Source: Gigaspora margarita
Lineage: Eukaryota; Glomeromycota; Glomeromycetes; Diversisporales; Gigasporaceae
DNA: 64,000 bases
NCBI GenBank assembly: GCA_009809945.1
Contig: WTPW01002117.1
Span: 11,989 to 75,988, forward strand
Direction: 5' to 3'
Shown here piece after piece: positions 22,363 through 32,503 of this stretch (the stretch's first letter is position 1; every line of letters starts with the position of its first letter). The notes under the pieces were generated by a model. That model was not told the origin of the DNA. It searched no databases and was given only the letters and a program-made list of their open reading frames with translations. A program made the translations under genes and the position numbers.

Positions 22363-24595
22363 ATGGCTGAAGTCGAAACCAATAAAGTTTTATGTGTCTT
22401 AAAAACGTATATGAAATCGTTAATGAATAATAGATTTCTTCTAATTTGTTGCACTCCTGATCAATTTTACCATTTCATACAAGATATTAACAATGAAATT
22501 GAAAGTAAGTGTTTTTCTGTCATAAAAACTCAGGATTCTGATATTATAACGCTTAAGACTATCTCTCAAGCTCTAGGGATAATTCAATCTCATATTCGTT
22601 CTGATTATGATGGTATTGTAAGTGAATTAGACTCGAAATATTCTAGCTGGAAAAATTGTAAGGAAAAGTATCAAGGTATATCAAAAGAAGTGGCCATCTC
22701 CCCTCATACCGATGGAACATTTCTTGAAGGCATGTTTCCAGCCAAAACTACAATGGTAAAAATATCGCCCCCAAAATTGCTTTTGATCCAACCCATTGAA
22801 TATGATGCTGATGGTGGTGAAATCATACTTGTTGACGGCAAGAAAGTACTGGAATCAATCTTGGCAAAAAGACCAAAATTAGCTAAGATTTTAATGAAGC
22901 CTTTATGTGTAGCTTTTTGCAGAGATGATCATATGTCTATGAATTACCCTGTCTATGAACACATGCAAGATGATAGCATTCGCATACATTTTCGATACGA
23001 TCAGACAACATTTGCTCCATATTGGTCCTATGAAGCTGTAAAATTCCTTCATAACAATTATCATATGAATCCAAAATGCCAAATATTAATAGTGGATAAT
23101 CATAGAATGTTGCACGACTGTGGTGAATTTGCTGGAAATCGTAAATTACGCCGAGTTTGGTTATATGATGATGACCCCATTATTCTCAAAAATGTGCATG
23201 ATATCTATAGAAATAATCGCGCTACTATGCCATATGCACCTTATATACCACTTAATATTAATAACGCTTCCAAATACAAGAAAATAAATACAGGTATTAG
23301 ATTAGACAAAAGTTTGTATAATAAGGGAAAAAATTTAAGTTTTAAAAGTTATCATAAATTTGAATTTAAGGAATTTAGCCCAGTTGCTATTTTGTATCAA
23401 GCACTTCAACCTCCTATAATTGATGGAATTCGAAAGCCATTAAAACCTGGAGGTTATAGTGATAGCGGAGCTGATATCGCCTATTCTTTGAGATCCGACA
23501 ACATTCCTATAGTTACCCCTGTTGATAATCCTAGCCCAATTTCTGATTTGGATTGGGTTTTTCCTGACACAGAAGAAGGAATAAGTACAGCCATTTCAAA
23601 AGGTGCAAAGACACTTTGGGCGAATACTATTCTCTTCGATACTCATCCATTGAATCACATGAGTTTCAGAGAAGATATTAAACTTGTTGGTCATCTTCCA
23701 TCAAATGTACACAAATATGACAACAAATGGTTTACTAATGAATTAATCAAAAACAATGGAATTTTGGTTCCTCATGCAATTCTTATTGGAAGCTCTACAT
23801 ATAATGGTACCGATACATACCGATTGAATGATATAACCTTGGATATTTTAAATCAAAAAGGTATCCGATTCCCTGCTGTTGTTAAACCTATGCGTGGCAG
23901 GGGAAGTCAAGGAGTTAAAAAGGTTGACACTATTGAGCAAATGAAAGAACATGCGGAAAAGCTTCTGTCCACCAGAACTGTGATTGATGGTCAATATTGC
24001 TTTGCGTATGGTGATACTTTAATTCTTGAAGAATATTTGGAAGGAGAAGAGATAACAGCTACCATTATGCCCCCTGGAACATATGATATTAATTTTAAAA
24101 ATGTCGCCTTTAATAAATATTGGCACTTACCACTAGTAAAGAGATTTAATCATAATAATGGTATTGCTCCATATAGTGGAGTTGTTGCTGTAATTGAGAA
24201 TAGTTCACTTATTAGCAATGAGGAAGCACAAAATCCAATATATAATCAAGTCGCTCAAGATTGTGAAAAGGCTGCACAAATTATGAGACCATTGCACCAA
24301 TCCGTATAGACTGCCGTAGAATTGCACCAGAAAAACTATTTGCTTTATTTGATATAAATATGAAACCAAACATGACAGGTCCTGGCCGCCCTGGACGTAA
24401 TATGCAAAGTAGTTTAAGTTGTATAGCTCCAAATGGCATAGGATGGAACTATCCAGACCTTCTTAAGGCTATGTTGCGCCAAGCATGGCCGATTAAGAAA
24501 TTTATTAGGTACTGTACAGTGATTTTTTCAACAATATTTTTTAAATTTATTAACTTAAAGATTGTTGAAAATATAGATAGGTACTTTGATAGATA
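22363..24595 (+). CDS. TauD-like dioxygenase / D-Ala-D-Ala ligase-like ATP-grasp fusion, apparent frameshift
   Basis: Two enzyme modules in one chain. Residues ~90-270 look like a TauD/gamma-butyrobetaine-type Fe(II)/2-oxoglutarate dioxygenase: HxD at H115-D117 in ISPHTDGTF, distal His H251 in DNHRMLHDCGEF, and basic residues for 2-oxoglutarate at RR263-264. Residues ~390-720 look like a D-alanine:D-alanine ligase: VKPMRGRGSQGVKK (507-520, nucleotide-binding loop), LILEEYLEGEEIT (553-565), and past the break the metal-binding FDINMKPNMTGPGRPG. The first frame ends at 24307 (648 codons), but homology continues one frame over from about 24282; one missing T in CAAATTATGAG explains it, so either a recent mutation or a base-call error. 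A GT-AG intron at 24509-24580 (72 nt) would join ...KKFIR to YFDR and stop at 24593-24595; its length is a multiple of three and it lacks stops. Start chosen for AAAATGG context. The substrate is unknown; a peptide-like metabolite is a guess. AATAAAG at 24694 may be the poly(A) signal. Bacterial-like domains suggest gene transfer, by inference. Confidence 0.8.
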
Positions 24596-24650
24596 AAGGT
24601 GGCAGTGCTGAAAAGGTTTTTCTGGATACCTCTATTCTCATGTTTCGCTT

Positions 24651-24684
<34 letters not shown>

Positions 24685-25019
24685 TAGCTGCAAATAAAGT
24701 TAAGTAAAACTTGTTCATTGTAAGATTATACAAATCAGACTGGTGCAATGTCAGAAAATTTTCGGTAATGATTTAATTAATGGATCTGCAAACTGCGACA
24801 CAAAATTTTAAGATAGTTTTCGTTTCTAAACTAACGCTTGTATCTTACAATTATTATAAAAAAATTTTATTATTTCATATTTTTTCCCTCTTGCGTTAAA
24901 AACCTTTAAAGTATCTTGTTTTGAAAATGGCGTCTTAAGACTATTGACAAAATTAAGCTCGAAATTTGATTGGCTGGTATCACATTATTACTGCGTAAAT
25001 TCAATGCTAAGATTACAGA
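24596..25019. other. 3' flank with a T20/A14 tract
   Basis: Contains a run of about 22 T directly followed by about 14 A at 24649-24684, a perfect homopolymer hairpin, then AATAAAG. Otherwise no gene. Confidence 0.5.
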
Positions 25020-25165
25020 GATGTCATAAATTATCTGAAAAATTTGAATTTATATTTGTGCTATCATCCTCTATATCAAAACTTGAAGATTGTGGACTGA
25101 TGTCTTGATCATTATCCCAGAGGTATTTAGTTGTGAATTACTACTAGCACTAGATTGTTCCTTAA
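25020..25165 (-). pseudogene. Possible C-terminal gene fragment
   Basis: Minus strand reads KEQSSASSNSQLNTSG, then one frame over DNDQDISPQSSSFDIEDDS and ending NFSDNL-stop. The Ser/Asp/Asn-rich tail looks protein-like against the AT background. Family unknown. Confidence 0.3.
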
Positions 25166-25333
25166 AATTTTCACCATGTTAGAAATATATATAATCATAT
25201 TAGTAAAGATTGTCTATACTATGATTACTTTAGTAATTTCATTATTTGCATTTTCAAAATTCCTAGTTTTCATTTATAATTATCAGAAATCGTTAAAACA
25301 ATATCACGTATATATCGATATAATTGTTAATGC

Positions 25334-25695
25334 TGTCACGGTGCTGCGCGATGCCCATGTGACTAGTGATCGGGTACACACAATGTTATGATCGGGTGTT
25401 AATTATTATAGAATTGCGTAAGAATTGATGATGCGAAGTGCATACCGAAATGAGATGATTAATGATACATAAAGAAATATGCAATGATTTAAGAGTCAAG
25501 GTCTTATGACCGATTTACGATGTAAATAATGAGAACCAAAGAATTTATATAAGCGAAGCGAAAATAATAAAGATCAGTTAGATTCTCTTTTGGTAATAAA
25601 GTTAACGAACTTGTGTGAACGTATATCTCTTAGTGAATAAACTTATCTGTGTGAAGTATCTATTAGGTGGTAGTACCTGAAAGATACGTCAGACA
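25334..25695 (+). mobile_element. Probable solo LTR
   Basis: Starts TGTCACGGTGCTGCGCGATG and ends ACGTCAGACA (TG...CA). In order it holds a TATA-like ATTTATATAAG (about 25545), AATAAAG (about 25568) and a T/G-rich tail, the layout of an LTR. GC is clearly higher than the flanks. Neither a second LTR nor a convincing TSD is visible, so it could instead be a 5' LTR with a short internal stub (GTATTGCCAACCGAG) after it. Confidence 0.5.
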
Positions 25696-25911
25696 TCGTA
25701 TTGCCAACCGAGTGAAGTTCAGTAGTAAAACCCCACGAATACACGGTAGTCTGTTCTATATAGTATGTATATATTGATATTTTAGTGAAAATGTAGTTGA
25801 TTTAGATAATTGAACTTATTTAAATTTACTTTTAAAAAATAGTACATCAAAACAATTGGATATATTTTTTTATATTAATTACAGTATACAAATAATTAAG
25901 AGGAATAAATT

Positions 25912-26130
25912 ATAGTTATTGTATGGGTTGTTGTGAATAACCCAGTTACACACGGGTTCATATTCCGTGCCGAATGCATGGGATTTAAATATGAACCCGT
26001 GTGTGTAACGGTTATTCAACATACCGATATAATAACTATCTTATTGCACGGTGTCTGACGTAACAATCCCGTGCCTATAAGTAAATGAAAAAAGCACGGG
26101 TTGTCACATAAAACCCGTGCAATAATCGTA
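25912..26130. repeat. Two adjoining hairpins with CACGGG arms
   Basis: First hairpin 25912-26033: ATAGTTATTGTATGGGTTGT...CACACGGGTTCATAT against ATATGAACCCGTGTGTG...ATAATAACTAT. The second, 26040-26120, has TTGCACGGTGTCTGACG / AATCCCGTGC against GCACGGGTTGTCAC / ACCCGTGCAATAA. Both look like MITEs; the second end (TAATCGTAAATTAAGA) is repeated at about 30056. Confidence 0.55.
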
Positions 26131-27365
26131 AATTAAGACTATGTTACCTAGTTCATTTATATAAAGACTCATAAACAACGATAAGGATTAATTATGCCAA
26201 TTACATAAGCTTGATAATCATAATAGATTACGTAACTCTAGTAATGAGTTCGAAATAAAATGACCCAATAATAATATGAATACCGATTCTCAATGAAATT
26301 CTATTACACGTTATCTTTTGTGGAATTCCACATTTAGGGAAACTATGCCTTTAAAGTGGTCACATTATATGTATATAATATATTTATATTATGTTTTATA
26401 TTGATAATATACAGGCTAGAAGCTAGTAAAAAAGACAAAATTGACAATTTTTCAAAATTAATTTTTTTTATATATCAATTTAGAATAAGTCTAGGATTGA
26501 TTTATCTAAAATACAATGTAGTTGTATTAATAAAATTCTGAGTGTAGCTCTTGTAAGTTTGTATTTTCTTATAACTAATTATAAGATTTACAACACAAAA
26601 CTTGATTTACTTAAGATCCTTTGTTTAGTCATTTTTTTGCCCTTTTTCCAGCACCAAGCCCATGTTAAAATATTCCAAACCAAAATAGAAAATTTATGAA
26701 AATTTTAATTCCAATCTTATTAATTATAACTAAATTTGTACCCAAAATAGATATTGGCAAATATTTTTAAAAAGTACAAAAAGTTAATAAAATGAATTAG
26801 CTATTTATTTAAGAGTTCTTATTATTGATCCAGTAAATAAATTAGATATCAAATTAGATATTTTAAAATAGTAAAATGTAAATTATATATATTGTCAGTA
26901 TTCTTGTTTGTCTTCTGGATACAATTGGTATTTCTCTTTGCCAATGCTTAAGAATAATATTTACATCAGACTGGATAGTATTTTCTAATTTTTTTAATAT
27001 TATAAATATCCCATACTTCTTTATTAACCTGATTATAAGAATTTGTTTTATTGGTTAAAGAAACTGAATAATCACTAGTAGCACTCAAATTATTATAATA
27101 TTATTTTATAAATTGAAACAAGTAGAGAATTGTTAAATTAATTGTATTGATATTCTAATTTATTATACGGTAGTTTATAAACTTTTATGTAATTTGTGAT
27201 AGTTTAATTCAATAATTTCAACTAAATTATATATTAGTTGTTTCTTTTTTATTTTAACAATTTTAACTTTAATAAACCCAAAATATCGTGATGTTAAACG
27301 TTGAGTCGGCATCACTAATTTCTAGTATTATTCACGAGCTAGCGTAGTGAAGATTTGTTGGTGTG
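26131..27365. other. AT-rich intergenic DNA
   Basis: No gene seen. A 61-codon frame at 26356-26541 is AT-driven. The end (27280-27365) is slightly GC-richer and unassigned. Confidence 0.4.
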
Positions 27366-27704
27366 CACATTCTGCCAACAATCACTTCACCGACAGCTTA
27401 GTTCACCAAAAATTAATTACTGACAAGATTATTTTTGTTACAAGTTCATTTCACTGACAGTTTATTCCACCGACAACTCATTCACAGACAAAGTAATTCT
27501 GGTCATTGTCGTTAGGTTTAGGGTAAAATTAGAGCTAAGGTTATTTAATTTGTAAAAGAAACTTGTCGATGAAATAAATTCTCGGTGAAATAAAATATCG
27601 GTGAAATAAACTTGTCAATGAATTTATTGTCTATAAAATAATCTAGTCAGTAAATTAATTGTCAGTGAATTAAGCTGTCGGTGAAGTGATTTTCGGTGAA
27701 ATAT
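27366..27704. mobile_element. Foldback element, 'TTTCACTGACAA' family, copy 2
   Basis: Left arm AATCACTTCACCGACAGCTT pairs with AAGCTGTCGGTGAAGTGATT at the right. Arms are chains of GTTCACCAAAAATTAATTACT / GACAAG-type repeats. The loop has GTTAGGTTTAGGGTAAAATT. Less AT-rich and better preserved than copies 1 and 3. Confidence 0.65.
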
Positions 27705-27796
27705 CAAATATCCAAATTTATATTAGCATGATTATTAAATAAGAAAAATAAACTCAGAGGTACTTAAGATTCTTAATACAGTAAGCATTTAATTTA

Positions 27797-27950
27797 AGCT
27801 GCTTGTGCAATTTTTGCATCATCATTAAGTGACGTTCTCATATATTGATTGAGAAAATTCAAAAATTATACATCCAATTCTGAAATGGCGAGAATCAATA
27901 AACGACGCATAGTATCAACAATATTTTAAAATAGGAAACCATATGCTAGA
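27797..27950 (-). pseudogene. Terminal exon of a decayed gene
   Basis: After a good 3' splice site (TTTTAATTTCAG) the minus strand reads VDTMRRLLILAISELDV, a TAA, then FLNFLNQYMRTSLNDDAK and IAQAA-stop. The conserved-looking segment and terminal stop suggest the last exon of a former gene; I do not recognise the family. It lies downstream of the RING/TerD gene but with an unrelated frame and about 600 bp between. Confidence 0.4.
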
Positions 27951-28553
27951 TATCTGAAATTAAAAATTTAATATAATGCTAAGAGTAAATCTAATAAAAG
28001 TGGCTAAAAAAAGAAAAAAGAAATATAATCAACCTTAAAATCTAGCAGATTACTCCTAATTAAGTTTCAATCTAATTACGCTCTAGATAATTCAAATCTA
28101 AATTTTTACATTATTGTAACACACATTTAGGAGCAAATTTATTATTTCACTAGGCACAAGAACAATCCCACATTACCATAATTAAATCGTCATTTTTTTA
28201 ACATTGCACCCAATAATGCGAATATTTTAAATTTGCGAGAAACATTTTCATACGATGAAAAAAAAATTGTGAAAAAAACATATTTATATGATAGCAAATA
28301 TGAGTAATAAAATGATAAACTTTTAAATGTTAAATAGACCATTAGAACAAGCAAATGCTTAGCAAGAAAATAAAAATAATTTCAAATATGTCGAGCAACG
28401 ATTAAATGTTCTATGGTGGTTAATATCACATGCTACTAATTTGTCACTAACGACAGACGGTGACATCATTCTGGTGATTGAAACAGATGTTGCTTAATTC
28501 TTGTACACAAAAAACATTATTCTAAAAATTTTTCTTATTGATTTCGAATACAT
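27951..28553. other. Intergenic DNA between minus-strand features
   Basis: AT-rich; no exon with convincing coding signal. It would contain the 3' UTR of the gene starting at 29945. Confidence 0.4.
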
Positions 28554-29945
28554 TTAATATCCTAAATCAATAATCTTTTTTATATTTTTCATAATTGGAC
28601 CATAGTCTTTAGCATTTCCATTTGATAATTTGCCTACTTCAATTACATTCCAATTTCCTATAATCGCCAAAAGAAAAATCTATGAAAATAAAGTTTTATA
28701 ATAAAAACTAAATAAATTCAATATTAAAAAAATTTTTTTACCATTATGCGATCTATTAATAAGACACATTATAACAGCTTGTGAGTTGCCAGCTTCATGT
28801 AAATTGTACTTACACAATTGTTTATGAGGTTTCGCTTCATCATATAATTTAAAACTTGGCTTCCGAAAATGACTAATTTTTGGAGATTTCCATGAACTCA
28901 ATATTAAATAAAGTTGCGTAACATCATTAGGAAGATTATCAAGTTTTGCTAAAATTTTGTGATGTCCTGTAGCTGTGAATGATAATTCAAAATGAGCATT
29001 AAAAATATTACATGTTAAAATGTAACATATACAAAGTATTTTTGTTAATATTTGAACAAACCATCACTATCATTCATCAGATCTCCGGAATGCGAGATAT
29101 ATGATACGTCAGGATGAATCTTAGCTTTATAGTCGTATGCTTTCCATAATGTATTACCTTTATATATCAAACAAGTGCCGTCGAGATAGTCCCGTCCTGA
29201 TTTAGGGTAACCCCAATATAAATCGAATACTAAATTTTTTAAAGCTTGTCCTTTTGTTATAGAATAAAGTAAGACAATAAGTTGAATATGGCTATTTGCG
29301 CAAATTCCATAACTTGTGAGTGTACTATCATCCTGATAAAAAAATAATATAAAAAAATTAATGATTAAAGTAATTAAAATAAATACGATTAAAATTATAA
29401 ATAATTTTTATAAAGAGTAAATAAAATAAATAAATTATGCACTTTGAGTTCCATGTTTTTATAAACTAACATTAGTTTATTAACATTTATCTTAGTATAA
29501 TGCATTATCTTATGTCTTAATTCTTTAACTGTACTGATTTCGGTAAGTTTTAATTCAAATTTTTCGCCATTTAATCGTACAACATAAAAAATTCCTGAAT
29601 TTGTAGTTGGTCCTGAAAGTTTAGTATGTGTTTGTGAGAAACTTTCGAGATTAATTTTAAAGTTTGAATTATCCCAAAGCAAGCAGTAATCATTAAATTC
29701 TTGATTCGTTAATTCAACTTTGCATATGGGACATTGACGCTGATTTTCTTTCAGATAAATTACAAGACACTAACAAAAAAAGTTAAATATACATGATATA
29801 AAAAAACATATTTGTATGTATTATTAAAGAAATTATTATATAATACCTTCAAACACCAGGAAGAAACATGCTCACATTTTAAAGTAATCGTACCAAACGG
29901 AAACTCTTCTGAAAGTTTATCAATTTGACACTTTTTACATTTCAT
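28554..29945 (-). CDS. RING finger - ubiquitin-like - TerD domain protein, five exons, intact
   Basis: Exons on the minus strand: 29945-29847, 29769-29443, 29332-29062, 28972-28742, 28657-28554; introns of 77, 110, 89 and 84 nt, all GT-AG. Spliced length is 1032 nt, giving 343 residues with no internal stop. Residues 3-49 form a C3HC4 RING: C3, C6, C24, H26, C31, C34, C46, C49 (CPIC at 46-49), with four rather than two or three residues between H26 and C31. Residues ~93-165 look ubiquitin-like, ending LKDDSTLTSYGI across intron 2. Residues ~172-340 match TerD: YLDGTCLIYKGN (191-202), SHSGDLMND (222-230, where TerD binds calcium), KLDNLPNDVTQLYLILS and YGPIMKNIKKII. RING domains usually act in E3 ubiquitin ligases and TerD proteins in stress or metal responses; combining them suggests stress-linked ubiquitination, by inference. 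The 5' splice site of intron 2 (AAA|GTGCAT) is weak. Start is the only ATG before C3. Confidence 0.85.
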
Positions 29946-31575
29946 CTCTAAATTTTAATTAAGTATCAGAGCACTCTGTTAAAAAATTTATTTTAAATAA
30001 AAATATATTCGGTTAAAATTTTAAGCTTTTGATAGTCATTGTTATCCTGTGTATAGTAATCGTAAACTAAGATTATGTTACCTCATTTACCTCATTTATT
30101 TATATGTAACTAGCAGACTGTACGTGCTTTGCAACGTGAGCAGATCAACATATTTGTATAACATTAACAGGAAATGTGCCTAATAAATAGAAATGTACGT
30201 ATATAAGTGATCAAAAAGCCTAAATGTCTTTGAGTCATCTCGATATAGAACACAAATAACGATATTCAACGTATCAAATTTTTATGAATATAAATAAACT
30301 AAGAATTAATAGTTTTGTAGCCATGGGTTGCTGTAGCCGTAACCAAGTGCAGTAGTATATGGTTGGGTTGGTGTAAGGTTAAGATTAGGCCATTCCAAAT
30401 TATTCGTAATAAAAATATACTGATCCGTTGGGTATTAACGGAAACTTCGTTTCAGCTTGTACACATACGGATCAGGGTATTTTTAATAAATACCCTGTGA
30501 TCTTGATATAGTGATCGGGGTGTTTTCAATGGAACAATGGCCATTTACCCCAAAAGATAAATGTACTAACCTTGCCGAAGGATAATTTCATAGTTTAAAA
30601 TTTTACGTCATAAAATTATTGTAAAATATGGCTACAGTAACCATGTTACAAATATATCACTCCTAAAACTAAAATCTTAAACTTACTGTTATAAACATAA
30701 CTTCACAAATCAATATTGGATTTTTCTAGATTATTTTGGATAGGTTCTGGCCGAGGATTAAGGATAATATAGATCCGTCTTGGTCTTAAGGCCTTTAAGC
30801 CCTGTCACGCTGCCTTTTGACCAGGTCTTTATGCCAAAAGTCTAAGATTAAGTCCTAGAACTAAGTTCTACCAAATTAAAATAATTCAATATCAATTAGA
30901 ATCCCGGAAATATAATCGTGTGATATGAATTACTATGAACCTAGGTCTAAATTTGTGTAGTTTGTTAATGGAGTACTATAATAAACATAAACACACCCAC
31001 TTCTGAGTGCTGCGTAGTAGGTTATGTTTTATTATTATTGTTCATTTTATATGATTATGAGAATTTTTTTTTGCCTTGTTAAGAAATGACATCAAAATGT
31101 CACGGAAAGTCATCACATGGTCATATAAATACAAACAATAATACGTATTGGTCATACAGCTAAAATAACATGAAATAGTAGTACAATGCGGGCCCAAATT
31201 GTCCGATTAGATCGTCATCACCAATTTCTTGAGCATTTTTATCCCATTTCTTTATTTTTAACAAACCTTACATTTTCTCAATTTTCTCCCATTACTACAT
31301 TTTCAATCACTTTTTGATTATTTCTGTAATGCTTGAGAATACTTCAATTACGTCATTATTTGATATTCAAATTGTCTATAAAAAATTTAAATAATTATAA
31401 TATAGCAGAACTCTAGCTAATCTCGAGGCTTGAGAATACCCTAAATCATCACTAATAAAATGTAAATGCATAGTTTATGTCCATGAATTTGAATAACAAG
31501 TTTAACTTCTTAGGAAAATAAATATTTAAATTTACACAATAACACTAGTCTGAATAGAGTAAATCGGCTAGGTAC
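29946..31575. other. Unassigned intergenic DNA, moderately AT-rich
   Basis: First ~100 bp is the upstream region of the minus-strand gene. TAATCGTAAACTAAGATTAT at ~30056 repeats the end of the element at 26120. 30110-30160 (AACTAGCAGACTGTACG, TTTGCAACGTGAGC) and 30420-30560 (ACGGATCAGGGTATT, AATACCCTGTGATC) look like fragments of inverted repeats. 30730-30960 is GC-richer (CCGAGGATTAAGG, GGTCTTAAGGCC) without ORF. No gene supported. Confidence 0.4.
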
Positions 31576-31597
31576 TAGTGTTTAAAATAGAAATTTT

Positions 31598-32293
31598 GGT
31601 CCTATGGGCTGATAGTGTAGTGGTTGCACTCCCAGGACAATAGCCAATTTAAACGCAAGGTCACCAGTTCAAGTCCTACAGAAAACAGAGTTGCTATATA
31701 AGATCACAGAGTGGATCACTTGAACCAGGTTGCTAGGACCTCGTTTGGACGGCTCAGCCACATTGCCATTGTGTTTCCTGCTGTTGTGTTCCCTGTCTAG
31801 AAGAAAAAACTTGGTCAGTTCCAGTTAAATCCTTTGGTAGTAATTAGGTCAATCAGATCTTACCCAAAATGGAAGAATGACCATTTCAGGATGAATTGGA
31901 CAGAATGTGGAGTAGTCTGCTCTAACGGGGTGGAATTCCTGCCTGCCTCAGGGACGAAAAAGTTCTGGAAGAATCAAAATGGGTCAGGAGCTGAAGACAC
32001 CACTGGGTACCTCTGGTTGGGTTGAAAAGATTTAAGAAGAGTTCTAGTTAAATCCCCTAGTAGTAAATGGGTCAGCTGGTTGAAACCAGTTGGAACAATA
32101 AAAATAAAAAAGGATGGCTTAGTACCAGTTAGCCATGGTAGAAATAGCAATAGATGCACATATGTAGATCATTACAAAAATGTACAAATATAGGGACCTT
32201 GTACAATAGAAAGGCCCCATTAAATAAGATAAATAAAGAGCATTACTTGATGTCCCCAGGTAATTACTATCTTGGGGTTTAAAAAAGAAAAAA
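31598..32293 (+). mobile_element. SINE with tRNA-like promoter, 14-bp TSD
   Basis: Perfect direct repeats AAAATAGAAATTTT at 31584-31597 and 32294-32307 bound a ~696-bp unit ending in an A-rich tail (TTTAAAAAAGAAAAAAA). Near its start are pol III-like boxes: A box TAGTGTAGTGG (31613-31623) and B box CCAGTTCAAGTCC (about 31664-31676), 40 nt apart. The body is GC-richer and has no sustained ORF; short frames at 31834-32025 and 31974-32159 (minus) are not genes. Such a body may derive from a partner LINE's 3' end, which I cannot test. Confidence 0.8.
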
Positions 32294-32503
32294 AAAATAG
32301 AAATTTTAATTTACCAGTACATGCACCAGTTATATAAAAAAATACTGGTTCAAAAAAAAAAACCTGTAAAAAATTTTTATATAAGTAAGTATTTGTAGTT
32401 AATTTGTATTAGTTGATTTTTATTAGCTTAGCCAATTTAGTTAACTGATTTTACAAAAAATTGACTTAGTTAATTTTTATGTTAGATTATATTAAAAATC
32501 ACA

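Noticed and set aside
31613..31676. A tRNA gene
   Set aside because: A and B boxes are present but the sequence does not fold into a cloverleaf with paired acceptor stem; it heads a SINE with TSD. The same holds for 51906-51960.
31834..32025. 63-codon frame (and antisense frame) within the SINE
   Set aside because: Lies wholly inside a TSD-bounded SINE body; openness follows from its higher GC.
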